Shown: one piece after another, positions 9,689 to 17,907 of the stretch
Layout: each line of letters begins with the position of its first letter
Numbering within the stretch: the stretch's first letter is position 1
Assembly: GCA_019828565.1 (NCBI GenBank)
Contig: JAHDYR010000016.1
Span: 124,001-188,000, forward strand
DNA from: Carpediemonas membranifera
Lineage: Eukaryota > Fornicata
DNA length: 64,000 bases
Reading direction: 5' to 3'
Position numbers and translations under genes: made by a program
Notes under the pieces: model-generated
What the model saw: the letters and a program-made list of their open reading frames with translations, nothing else
Database searches by the model: none
What the model was told of the DNA's origin: nothing

Positions 9689-10150
9689 TCACTGCTCCCG
9701 CAGCCGCTGCTCGCGGTGGTGGATTGACCACTGCAGCGCGGCCTCGTGCTCCTTCTCACGGCGCGTCCACTTCTTCTGGAACACGCGCGTGTGGTGCTCA
9801 AAGCGCTTCCTCAGCACCTGGACACGCTCGTCGATGAGGGAGGCGGCCTGCTTGATCTGCGGAGGGTCGCATTCAAGCATCTCGTGGATCGGAAAAATTG
9901 CGGGGAAACGACGCTGGAATTCTGTGGGTTCCGCCGTAACTTCGGCGCTGGTCTCGGATATATTGCTCTCTGCACGCGAATGCGCTGGCCTGTGGAGCTT
10001 GCTGACAGGCTTTTCCTGTCCTACAGACGAAATGGTGGATTTCCCGAGATCGCTCATGAGCTGCGCCATCTCGGACTGGATTCTTGATGAGATACTCTCA
10101 AGTGATAGTGCTTCAGCGTCTCTGGCCATCGGGGACTGCAACTGTGGCAT
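9689..10150 (-). CDS. hypothetical coiled-coil protein
   Basis: 153 aa from the ATG at 10150 (MPQLQSPMARDAEA); upstream in-frame ATGs exist (10246), and one at 10129 is also possible. The middle is polar (TSAEVTAEPTEFQRRFPAIF). The C-terminal 70 residues are a charged helix (DERVQVLRKRFEHHTRVFQ, EKEHEAALQWSIHHREQR) likely to be a coiled coil. No family recognised. Stop and start sites are not supported by anything beyond the open frame. Confidence 0.45.
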   Translation of the reverse strand: MPQLQSPMARDAEALSLESISSRIQSEMAQLMSDLGKSTISSVGQEKPVSKLHRPAHSRAESNISETSAEVTAEPTEFQRRFPAIFPIHEMLECDPPQIKQAASLIDERVQVLRKRFEHHTRVFQKKWTRREKEHEAALQWSIHHREQRLREQ

Positions 10151-10296
10151 TTTCGAGCAGATGTTCCTAATGGTCCGGAAGTCAGCAAAGATGTATGAAG
10201 ATGTATCAAACACACGCCAGCAGACAGGCCGCCTCCACCCCTGCATTACTCCTATTCCGTTGGTTTATCCGACGCGCATGACGGCATGCCCCCCTC

Positions 10297-11181
10297 TCAA
10301 GCCTCGCTCTCGTCCCCCGACTCACTGCCCTCGCCTGCATCAATCAGGTCATAGACACGCTGTGCCAGCTCCCTCAGATATCTCCTGTTCTTGCCCTGCT
10401 CCGACCCCGCCCCGATCTCTGCCAGCTCGCCCAGGCTCCACTGCTCGGCGTCGTCCTCGCGGTCCTCGAACACGGCCACGTCGACCCTACCCTCCAGGGC
10501 GGGGGTCATGAGGTCCTCATCGAACCGCTTAATGAGGCCCTCGCGGTCAACACGGAAGAGGTACTCGATCCACATGGCGAAGAGGTGTCGGAGGACATCC
10601 ACGGGGACGGGAACGTTGGCGTAGTCGATGGCGTCCAGGAACACGAAGATGACGTGCGAGAGGAGGTCAAAGGGCGTCTTCTTGCCGGCAAGGAGCGTGG
10701 CGATGTATGCATCAACCACGAGGGCGACCAGGTCGTCGTCGTACACGGTGACAGGCTTGGAGAGCTTCTTTGTCTTCTTGCCCTTAGGCTTCTGCTCGGT
10801 CGTCATCAAATCAATGGACAGCTCCGTCAGTTTGCGGGCAAGACCGAGGTACTTAGTCTTACGGTGCTTATCGACGGTGGGCCAGCGTTCAATGAGGCGC
10901 TTCCACCAGTATTCGAGGTAGAGGATGCCGTTCTGTCGGCTGGCAAGCTTGAGAGGGAGGTAGACAAGATCCATAACAACCTTGTCCTGGTAAGAGGGCT
11001 TCGCTGCATGCCAGAGATAGAAATCCAGACCGGCAACGATCTTCTCCATCTGGTTTTCCGGGATATCGTAGTTCACAGCCTCAAACAAGGTAGTAATGTC
11101 CGCAAAAGCGCCCTCGCGTACATCCTTGTTCAAAGACTTGAATCTCGTCTCCAGATCGGACAAACTCACTCCCTTGGCCAT
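10297..11181 (-). CDS. ribosomal RNA processing protein 1 (Rrp1/Nop52)
   Basis: Nucleolar factor for 27S/28S pre-rRNA processing. 294 aa from the ATG at 11181. Features shared with the family: KSLNKDVREGAFADI at the N-terminus, FYLWHAAKPSYQDKVV (counterpart of the conserved WMSDKP segment), and YWWKRLIERWPTVDKHRKT followed by KYLGLARKL (counterpart of the WxxLDRxRxDKFYxLxR motif). A Lys-rich patch (KPKGKKTKKLSK) may aid nuclear import. The tail is acidic (GEGSESGDESEA). The assignment rests on these family segments. Confidence 0.8.
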   Translation of the reverse strand: MAKGVSLSDLETRFKSLNKDVREGAFADITTLFEAVNYDIPENQMEKIVAGLDFYLWHAAKPSYQDKVVMDLVYLPLKLASRQNGILYLEYWWKRLIERWPTVDKHRKTKYLGLARKLTELSIDLMTTEQKPKGKKTKKLSKPVTVYDDDLVALVVDAYIATLLAGKKTPFDLLSHVIFVFLDAIDYANVPVPVDVLRHLFAMWIEYLFRVDREGLIKRFDEDLMTPALEGRVDVAVFEDREDDAEQWSLGELAEIGAGSEQGKNRRYLRELAQRVYDLIDAGEGSESGDESEA

Positions 11182-11328
11182 GATCACACGTCTTCACCCT
11201 TGATCTCGTCATTTCCCCGCCACCCCAAGACCGCAAGACCGCCCCCAAGCAGGTAGTAGCCAATCCAGCAAAGCGTATTTACCTCATTCTTCTTCTCGAT
11301 TCCTTCTGTCGGGTCATTACCCGACGAA

Positions 11329-11991
11329 CTAAAGGGCGGAATCAATCTTCTTCACAGCGTACTCCAATAGAGGGGCGCCGATGAGCATGAACACAGCCAA
11401 TGTGAACATGAGTATGGTGACAGCAAGGAACAGTTTGAACCAGCGCTTGGCAGAGGCCCGCCTGGTCTTGTATGTAGCCACCTCCACGGCGAATTCGACG
11501 AGGTTGACTACAACACCGATGATGCCTGCTACCCACATGATGTTGAGCTGCTTGCTAAATGCGAGCCTGCTAATGAAATAGACACCAATCGTTATTGGAT
11601 AGAGGATGAAGGCAAGTATGGCGCCTGTCGCTAATATTGCAACGCGGTTGGACGCATTCAGTGCAGGGAACAACTTGTGGCGCATCTGGTTGAGCTGGTT
11701 GACTGTGGACGGGTCAGTGGGCTGGTGATGAGTGATCCTCGTGATGGCATGCACAATTGTCTTTGTTTTCGCTGCTGGTGTGAATTGTTGGGGCATTAGC
11801 TCATTAAGCTCCTCTATATGATCTGAATGGGTGCCAGAGTCGTCGTTTGTGGAAGACTGAGCCTCAACATCCTCGAAGTTCACAATGGTGGACTTCGAGC
11901 GTTCACGGCCTCTTTGTTCGTTTAATAGGCTCATGAAGCCCGGATGTCGAAGTATTTGATCAGTCAATGACGGATGGTCATGTTTCGGCAT
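11329..11991 (-). CDS. hypothetical protein with three C-terminal membrane helices
   Basis: 220 aa, start ATG 11991. Residues 1-115 are polar, without recognisable domains. Three hydrophobic segments follow at about 118-140 (RVAILATGAILAFILYPITI), 150-168 (IMWVAGIIGVVVNLVEFAV) and 183-205 (WFKLFLAVTILMFTLAVFML). No N-terminal signal peptide is present, so membrane insertion is probably through the helices. Family unknown. Confidence 0.55.
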   Translation of the reverse strand: MPKHDHPSLTDQILRHPGFMSLLNEQRGRERSKSTIVNFEDVEAQSSTNDDSGTHSDHIEELNELMPQQFTPAAKTKTIVHAITRITHHQPTDPSTVNQLNQMRHKLFPALNASNRVAILATGAILAFILYPITIGVYFISRLAFSKQLNIMWVAGIIGVVVNLVEFAVEVATYKTRRASAKRWFKLFLAVTILMFTLAVFMLIGAPLLEYAVKKIDSAL

Positions 11992-12351
11992 GCTTCTTCT
12001 GGTCGTCTATCGTGGACCGGACAGGAAAGATCTGATGCTGTCCCAACCAGACCTAGATATTCGGTAAATCTGAAAAGGATCGACTCCGATGCATGCCTGT
12101 GCACCGTCTCGGAAACAATCTTTCGCCCCAATGCTGACTTACGCTGATTCGACCTCGTGGCCGAGCCGCAACTGAGGACAACCAGCCTCTGATGACACGC
12201 TCAGACAATACCCGACGCCTTCCTGTAAGTTCCTGCCTCACCCGGCTCGTGAGAACGCCGGACACCGAGCTCCTGTCTCAATTCCAGACTGTGACGGAGT
12301 CATTCATTTTCCTGGCAGGATCGATCTAATCGTTTTCGATTTATGTCGAAT
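11992..12351. other. intergenic, nothing recognised
   Basis: 360 bp between the membrane protein and the H protein. A 70-codon open frame at 12053-12265 has no recognisable similarity and no supporting signals. Confidence 0.5.
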
Positions 12352-12836
12352 TTAGTGGTCACAGTGCTGGAGGTACTCCTGGTAGTCGGCCTGGGTCATG
12401 AGGCCGTTGAGCTCCTCGAGATCGGAGATCTGGACCTCAGCAATCCAGCCGTTGAAGGGGTTCTCGTTGATCATGGCTGGGCGGGACTCTAGCTCGCTGT
12501 TTACGCCGGTGACAACACCTCCGACGGGCATGACGACATCGGAGGCGGCCTTGACGGACTCGACGGCGCAGAGGACCTCGTCCTTCATGACCTCGGCGTC
12601 AATCTCGGGGAGCTCGGCGTAGACGATCTCGCCAAGGTGAGTGGCGGCGTACCTGTGTTATTAAAACGAGTAGAACATACTGGGTGATGCCAACCTTGCC
12701 GACCTTGTCGTCAACATCGATGAACTCGTGCGTCTAGGTCAACGGCTGAACGGAAACAAACCTTAGTGAAGTACTTGGTAGAAGCAAAGCGAGCAAAGAC
12801 GTTGGCGTTGAAAGAAGTGCGAACAGCGGACAGCAT
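12352..12836 (-). CDS. glycine cleavage system H protein, organelle-targeted
   Basis: Lipoyl carrier of the glycine cleavage system, shuttling the aminomethyl group between P, T and L proteins. CDS complement(join(12352..12652, 12681..12733, 12762..12836)), 142 aa. Residues 1-25 (MLSAVRTSFNANVFARFAST...) form a basic, hydroxylated, acid-free presequence typical of mitochondrial or hydrogenosome-like import. The mature part begins KYFTKTHEFIDV, then VGKVGITQYAATHLGEIVY and VESVKAASDVVMPVGG, where K of SVKAAS is the lipoylated lysine. The C-terminal LEELNGLMTQADYQEYL matches the family end. Two 28-nt introns were placed by frame and homology. No other glycine-cleavage gene is in the window. Confidence 0.93.
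12653..12680 (-). other. spliceosomal intron, 28 nt (H protein intron 2)
   Basis: Donor GTATGT, acceptor ATAACACAG. It splits the codon of Gln in GITQYAATHL. Confidence 0.93.
12734..12761 (-). other. spliceosomal intron, 28 nt (H protein intron 1)
   Basis: Donor GTTTGT, acceptor GACCTAG. It joins the targeting presequence and KYFTK to THEFIDVDDKVG. Confidence 0.9.
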
Positions 12837-13075
12837 TACGACTTGTCAATTTTCGTTTCTTAGGGCGGAACGAAGAAAGAAGGAGACCGCAAGATATGCC
12901 ACGACTGAATCAAACATGGCTAACAGAGGCGTGCCGGGTGTCTGGTATAGCTGGTAGAAGTCGATCTGGTCGGCTGTTTTTTTCCGCCCGCCATGCCAGG
13001 CCTTGTCCTCTTTGCACAGTCATGACAACATCTGCAGATTGACCGCAGTATCACAGATACCGGAGATTTGGAAAC

Positions 13076-13082
13076 ATTTACT
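13076..13082 (-). terminator. poly(A)-like signal AGTAAAT
   Basis: AGTAAAT begins one base after the TAA stop of the carrier gene. It equals the Giardia-type AGTRAA signal in sequence and position. Function is inferred. Confidence 0.5.
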
Positions 13083-13083
13083 C

Positions 13084-14068
13084 TTACTTCTTAACAGCCT
13101 TCTTGGCGGCCTTCTTGGCATCGGTGGCCTTGTCAGCAACGACCTTGGTGACGTCAGCCTTCATCTGCTTGGCCTTCTGGCTCTTGTTGTAGAGCTCGAG
13201 GGCGCGCTTAGTCTGCTCGAAGGTGGCGAAGCTGAGGGCGGCGAAGGGGAGAACCTTGATGAGGTTGGCGGTGGTGCCCTTGTAGAAGCCAGTGGGGCCG
13301 GACTCCTTCATGATGACAGCGAAGGACTGGAGGACGCCGTGGTACTTCTGGGGGTAGATGGCCTGCATCTTGCGGACAGTGTCGAAGGGGTAGGAGATGG
13401 TCTGGGCAAAGGCACCGGCGGCGCAGCCAGCGAGGAGCTGCTCGTAGACCTTCATGGGGCGGCCGATCGAGTCCTTCCAGTAGTCCTGGATCATGTTGTA
13501 AGCCATGAACTGGCCGCCCTCGTAGGGGATGGTGCCGATGAGGGTGTTGGTCAGGCCAGCGAAGAAGCCCTTGAGGCCCTCGTCCTTGCCGATCTTGTAG
13601 AAGGCGTGGAGAACACCGTGGTAGACGGGGTTCTCGGCAGACTGGACGGTGAGGCGCATCTTGACGACATCGAGGGGGTAGGTGGCGGCAACGGCGGACA
13701 TGCCAGCGAGGGCACCGCAGACAAGCTTGCGGCCAGGAGTAAGGCGGCCGTTGGCGTCCTGGAAGTAGGGGGAGTAACGCTCGAAGGCGGTGAACTTCAC
13801 AGCAGAGTAGGGGGCAATGCGGAGAAGAGCAATGCCGTTACCCTTCCAGAGGCCGGCAACGCCCTCCTTGGCCATGATAGAGCGGATAGCATCAGCCATG
13901 CTGTCGTACTGGGAGCCAGTCTGGAACAGGATCTGTGTGAGAGCTCAGAGAAGCAGCACGCACCTTCACGACATCAAGAGGAGATGTGATAGTTCTGGAA
14001 ACAGCGCCAGCAATGCCGCCAGCAAGAAGATACTGGAAAGTAGTGAGAGAACCCTTGCTCTTTGCCAT
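13084..14068 (-). CDS. mitochondrial carrier family (SLC25) protein
   Basis: Inner-membrane solute carrier. CDS complement(join(13084..13932, 13964..14068)), 317 aa. Three tandem repeats each carry the signature P-x-D/E-x-x-K/R: SPLDVVKILFQ, YPLDVVKMRLTVQ and YPFDTVRKMQAIY. The sequence GLWKGNGIALLRIAPYSAVKF resembles the ATP-Mg/Pi, CoA and Graves-disease carrier branch (SLC25A16/24/42). The RRRMMM signature of ADP/ATP carriers is absent. The C-terminus has an unusual Lys/Ala-rich tail (about 35 aa). With the neighbouring H protein it points to a mitochondrion-related organelle. Substrate cannot be told from sequence alone. Confidence 0.92.
13933..13963 (-). other. spliceosomal intron, 31 nt (SLC25 carrier)
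   Basis: Donor GTGCGT, acceptor TCTCACACAG. It interrupts the first signature motif directly after SPLDVVK. Confidence 0.94.
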
Positions 14069-14890
14069 TTTGTGTTCTTCGAGTGTTCTTCGATAGTCTG
14101 CCGCGTTTTTTCCAGCAAAATATGCGGTCGAGATATGGCGTCTCTCGTGTCGCCTGCACATCAACCAGTCGACCAGACCATGGCTCAGCCTGTTGCGACG
14201 CTCTAGCTCCGGTTTTGTTTCAAAATTCGGCGAAATTTGCTTTCCCATCAACTTAAAGTGCCCTTGTATCGACTGACGCATGAGGTACAAATGATTGCGT
14301 GCGTGAGATAAGTTTTCTCGCTGAGTTGACTCAGTAGATAACGTCTTTTCCTGTTGACCATTGTTGACTTCAGTGTGCTGTGTTCGGCCGACCCAGATCT
14401 GAATGGTGCGGCACCCCCACGATCCCAACCCTGACCGATGTCTTGCGTGCGTGCGGCGATGTCGTTGCTTGAAGCGATTGCCGGCCACCTTGAGAAGATC
14501 CACGGCCTGTCTCCTGCGTGCGTGTGAACTTCACGAAGCCAGTCGCACCTCGCCAGCACCTCTTGTGGTGGTATCGACCTGCCATGGTTCCCGTAAATCC
14601 CAGACCCGATCGACATTGCCCATGAAGCAAAGGACCTTGAAAAGACCAGCAGACCTGACTCGCGTGACCCGGTCAAACTGCTCGATCACCACGGCTCGAC
14701 ATCATTCGTGCCGAGGGGAGCGAGGCGGGCACAGTCCATTTAGCCGATGACGAGATGATGGGTTCGCAGACCGGTTGGTGACTGCAGATCCTGATGATGC
14801 CATGTCTCGCTCATTTCCCGATTGAGCTGAGCTAACGCTCTACCCATACGGAACACAGCCCCCTCGCGCATTTATGTATTTATGCGTTTA
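14069..14890. other. long intergenic region
   Basis: 822 bp with no supported gene; the open frames inside (up to 142 codons) lack recognisable features. It holds an AATTCGGC element at 14224-14231, a motif shared with other upstream regions in the window. Confidence 0.5.
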
Positions 14891-15418
14891 CTAGAGGCCG
14901 GGCATGGGCCTGCAGGGGTCGACCTGACCGGTCACAGTGCACCCACCGCTGGAGAACTCACCCCAAGGCAGGAAGCCGCACGTGTACTCACCGTATATGT
15001 ACTCTGCCGCGATGGTCTTGCACCAGTTCATGCACTCGGCGTCAGACCCTGTGTAGGGGTTGCAGTCGAATTCCATGTCGTGGCCGCCGAGGCACACTGT
15101 CTGCTTCAGCGCAAAGGCAGGGGCCTGACCGGTCTTGCCGACGTACCCAGAGCCGATTACAGGGGAAGAAGTAGGAGCCTTGATGGCGATGGGGGCCTGG
15201 AAATCGTCGTTGATCTCACCACGCTCGTCAACACAGAATGTGCAGCCAGCGGGATCACCGCCGAGATAATTGCAGCGGCCAGTGGCGCCCTTTGGGAGGG
15301 AATGCTGGCAAGAGCAGAAGCAGGAGAACTCGTTGCCGATGTAGGGATAGCTGCTGTGGCAGTTCTCAGCGAACACCACAGCAAAGAGAATAAGCAGAGA
15401 AATAGCTGCCAGATGCAT
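14891..15418 (-). CDS. secreted cysteine-rich protein
   Basis: 175 aa with a clear signal peptide (MHLAAISLLILFAVVFAENC, cleavage expected after VFA). The mature part has about 14 cysteines in clusters such as FSCFCSCQH, GCTFCVDE and ECMNWCKTI, plus many Gly and Pro. No membrane anchor follows, so it should be secreted or surface-associated after disulfide formation. Family unknown; it is not a CXXC-repeat surface protein of the Giardia VSP type. Confidence 0.7.
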   Translation of the reverse strand: MHLAAISLLILFAVVFAENCHSSYPYIGNEFSCFCSCQHSLPKGATGRCNYLGGDPAGCTFCVDERGEINDDFQAPIAIKAPTSSPVIGSGYVGKTGQAPAFALKQTVCLGGHDMEFDCNPYTGSDAECMNWCKTIAAEYIYGEYTCGFLPWGEFSSGGCTVTGQVDPCRPMPGL

Positions 15419-15635
15419 GGCTAAATGTCAGGAAAATGGTTGGCCGTCTGTGTATCTCTTAAGCTGCGAGAAATTGATTCCCCCAGGGTCGACTTGGCAA
15501 GGTTGTCCAGCTGGCCACTGAGCCGAGAAGCTTACAGTGGTTTATTCGGGCGACCACAATTTATGGACTCGTCACTTGTCACGCCGTCGTTCTCTGAGGT
15601 TGCATGCTGAGACAAGTGAGATATCGTCTTTATCG

Positions 15636-16964
15636 TTAATCCACAACGTACAGCGTATCGAATATGGCGACACCGCTCATAACACCGCCCTCGTCAACAT
15701 TCTCCGGCTTTGACCTGACAAGCATGCCAATCATTTGATTGACCTTGACTTCTCCATCAACTGCCAACACGCCAATGAACGGCCCGATCTCAGCCACCAG
15801 GCCGGCCTCAGCGACCTCACCGTCAGTCCCGACGAACCGACGCGACTCCACACGGGGTCGGATCCGTTTCATGACAATCCACGCGTCACGGTCGCCCTTA
15901 CCTGCGTACAGGTCTCTGATAGCGGCGCCGACCTCCGCACCAAACACGTTGTGGCCCCCGCCCTCCCGCTGGGGCTTCAGTACGAAATCTGCGGGGTGAG
16001 CGAGAACATCCTGGATGAAGGCGTCGGGCTCGGGGGGTAGGGCCCCCATGGGCGCAAACACCCGCCTCACACTGTCAGCCTCGTCCTCATCGAGTACCTT
16101 GGCGAGCAGGGTCTCGTCGCACAGGGCCTGCTGGACCTTCTTGGCCCCCACGAGCTGCATGGGCACGGTGGGCAGCTTGGCCGCCGAGGACTGCTCGATG
16201 GCCGCCCTGGCCGCCCACTCCCTGTCCGTGGGGTAGTCCTCAGGGCCGTACCCCGCCCTGAAGTAGACCATGTCGATGACGGCATCGTCTACCACCAAAT
16301 CACCGTCGAATATGGTAGCGTCGGCCAGCTGGGTCAGCGTGCGTCTCATGGTGCGCGCCCCGAGCTCGTTGAGCCCGATCTCATGGGCCCTCTGGTCGCA
16401 CCGGTTGGTCTCCCGGCCCTGGACCACGAACAGCACCGTCGGCCGGGCGACACCCGCCCTGGCCACCGCAGCGTCGAACATGAGCTGCACGGCGTCCCTC
16501 TCGCTGGGCAGGCGGACTGTATGCAGCTCGGGGTGGATGTACTGGTGCATGGCGTTGGCCCGCTCGGACAGGCAGGCCAGGCCCGAGGAGATGCAGTTGA
16601 GCTCGACCTGCTGGACGTCCCCAGTGTCCTTGTCGATGAAGTAGTCGGAGCGAAGGACGTTGACCTCGACACGCTCGTCGCGGGAGACGGTGTTCATAAT
16701 TTTGATGAGGCCGGCGGTGAACGGGTCCGCGGCAGCAGTGTCGGCGAGGATATCTGTCAGAAGAGGCCTGTTACGAGATAGATTCAGCAATATGTTGCCG
16801 AATGAAGGCGCTGTGTCCCGTATGATGTCCAACTCGCTCTGTAGAATGGGACATGGATCAATAGTGATCGCATACGGGAAGAACGACGTTCCCCTGATGC
16901 CGCCAATGGACTTGTTGATCAGATAGTCGCGAATATAGTCCAAATCGAACGTGCTTCTCGTCAT
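15636..16964 (-). CDS. glutathione synthetase (eukaryotic type)
   Basis: ATP-grasp ligase joining gamma-glutamylcysteine and glycine. 442 aa from the ATG at 16964 (MTRSTFDLDY), close to the usual 470. Motifs: VNVLRSDYFIDKD and VQQVELNCISSGLACL (substrate site), ALCDETLLAKVLDEDE, VLKPQREGGGHNVFG (glycine-rich ATP loop), and the C-terminal GGVMSGVAIFDTLYVVD, which is the family-specific A-loop region. Upstream lie two copies of a 17-bp direct repeat containing AATTCGGC (16983-16999 and 17016-17032). No gamma-glutamylcysteine synthetase is in the window. Giardia and Trichomonas are generally described as lacking glutathione, which makes this gene notable. Confidence 0.94.
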   Translation of the reverse strand: MTRSTFDLDYIRDYLINKSIGGIRGTSFFPYAITIDPCPILQSELDIIRDTAPSFGNILLNLSRNRPLLTDILADTAAADPFTAGLIKIMNTVSRDERVEVNVLRSDYFIDKDTGDVQQVELNCISSGLACLSERANAMHQYIHPELHTVRLPSERDAVQLMFDAAVARAGVARPTVLFVVQGRETNRCDQRAHEIGLNELGARTMRRTLTQLADATIFDGDLVVDDAVIDMVYFRAGYGPEDYPTDREWAARAAIEQSSAAKLPTVPMQLVGAKKVQQALCDETLLAKVLDEDEADSVRRVFAPMGALPPEPDAFIQDVLAHPADFVLKPQREGGGHNVFGAEVGAAIRDLYAGKGDRDAWIVMKRIRPRVESRRFVGTDGEVAEAGLVAEIGPFIGVLAVDGEVKVNQMIGMLVRSKPENVDEGGVMSGVAIFDTLYVVD

Positions 16965-16982
16965 TGGTCTTCTCGCCAAACT

Positions 16983-17032
16983 GAATCACAATTCGGCAAG
17001 CGATCTTTCGGCAGTGAATCACAATTCGGCAA
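16983..17032. promoter_or_regulatory. 17-bp direct repeat with AATTCGGC, upstream of glutathione synthetase
   Basis: The 17-mer GAATCACAATTCGGCAA occurs at 16983-16999 and again at 17016-17032, 33 bp apart, starting 19 bp upstream of the start codon. AATTCGGC also lies upstream of the carrier, WASP and TTLL genes. A promoter or operator role is inferred. Confidence 0.4.
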
Positions 17033-17065
17033 TTGTGGGCTGGGAGCCCGGCCGTGGCATTTTGT

Positions 17066-17200
17066 CTTTATACCCATCACCCTGACCATTGGTCTCGTCT
17101 CAATGAATCAGCCTCGCCAAAGTCGAGCCAATCAGCAGCGCAACGGGGGCCGGTACTCACGTATCACACCAGCACACACTCTCACACTGCATATCGCCAC
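17066..17200 (+). repeat. 135-bp dispersed repeat, copy 1
   Basis: Matches the reverse complement of 22892-23026 over 135 bp, with only about two differences noticed by eye. It encodes the same peptide in both copies (for example MNQPRQSRANQQRNGGRYSR) preceded by a hydrophobic stretch. It may be a mobile-element or small-gene fragment. Confidence 0.85.
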
Positions 17201-17484
17201 CGATCACCGCGCCCGGCAATCTGTTCAAGTCGATGAGGGTTAGAAAGAGGGGTCAGTCGCCCCCATTGGAGGCGTTGTAGACCCGGCAGTTACCCTCAGC
17301 GAGTGCAACGGCGATGTCGAATTTGAGCCGGTGGATGTCCCAGCGACTCGGCGACTGTGGCAGATGCGCGACGAAGAGCCCGCCATTGCAGCGATCTCCT
17401 TGAGGAAGTTCAGTGACTGCCCAGCGATGAGGCCATCGGCGCCAAGATGGCATTTTGTAACGCGTTGGTGTCACCAAATGAGCA

Positions 17485-17862
17485 ATGGACCAACGATTCA
17501 AAACAAGCTCTTTAAGAGACCTATATGACGCTGAAGCGATGGCGAACCTGGTTCAAGACTTCACCGAATACATCAACACGGGATACAACTTCAACAAGCA
17601 AGACTTGTGGAACTCAGTCCAGTACATCACTAGGCACGTACGATTCACAGAGATATGCGGCACGGATGCCATCCATACGATGATCGACGCCAGCATCAGC
17701 CGGGCAGGCTTCACTGCCAAGCAGCAGACCATCCTTGGCAAGTGGTCAGGACCAATCTACAGTCCAGAAGGCCCCGAGTACTTCCGCTACGACGGACCAG
17801 ACGACGTTGACCGCTATGGGGCACGGCGAGTGGGTATGGGTAGACTGGGTGGTAAATTTTGA
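17485..17862 (+). CDS. orphan ORF, possible mobile-element remnant
   Basis: 125 codons on the plus strand, from ATG at 17485, ending just before the 3' end of glycogen phosphorylase. The readable peptide includes LWNSVQYITRHVRFTEICG and FTAKQQTILGKWSGPIY. The KWSGPIY part recalls the G-R-W-S-x-x-Y end of DIRS/Crypton tyrosine recombinases, but the catalytic Arg and His boxes cannot be identified, so I do not call it. It lies next to the dispersed repeat (17066-17200). It may be an eroded insert or a chance ORF. Confidence 0.3.
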   Translation: MDQRFKTSSLRDLYDAEAMANLVQDFTEYINTGYNFNKQDLWNSVQYITRHVRFTEICGTDAIHTMIDASISRAGFTAKQQTILGKWSGPIYSPEGPEYFRYDGPDDVDRYGARRVGMGRLGGKF

Positions 17863-17907
17863 TATGGCATCAGTGCTTGTATACGTAAATGGCGCTAATG
17901 TGGTAAT

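Noticed and set aside
12053-12265. 70-codon gene next to the H protein
   Set aside because: Arg/Ser-rich chance frame without similarity or signals.
13003-13989. 328-codon frame antisense to the mitochondrial carrier
   Set aside because: Mirror of strong codon bias; Leu/Gly/Asp/Val-rich composition typical of antisense frames, and it would cross the carrier's intron.
14248-14676. 142-codon gene upstream of the carrier
   Set aside because: No family features, mixed composition and overlapping competing frames on both strands.
17485-17862. Definite tyrosine recombinase
   Set aside because: Only a vague C-terminal resemblance; no catalytic Arg/His/Tyr set could be placed.
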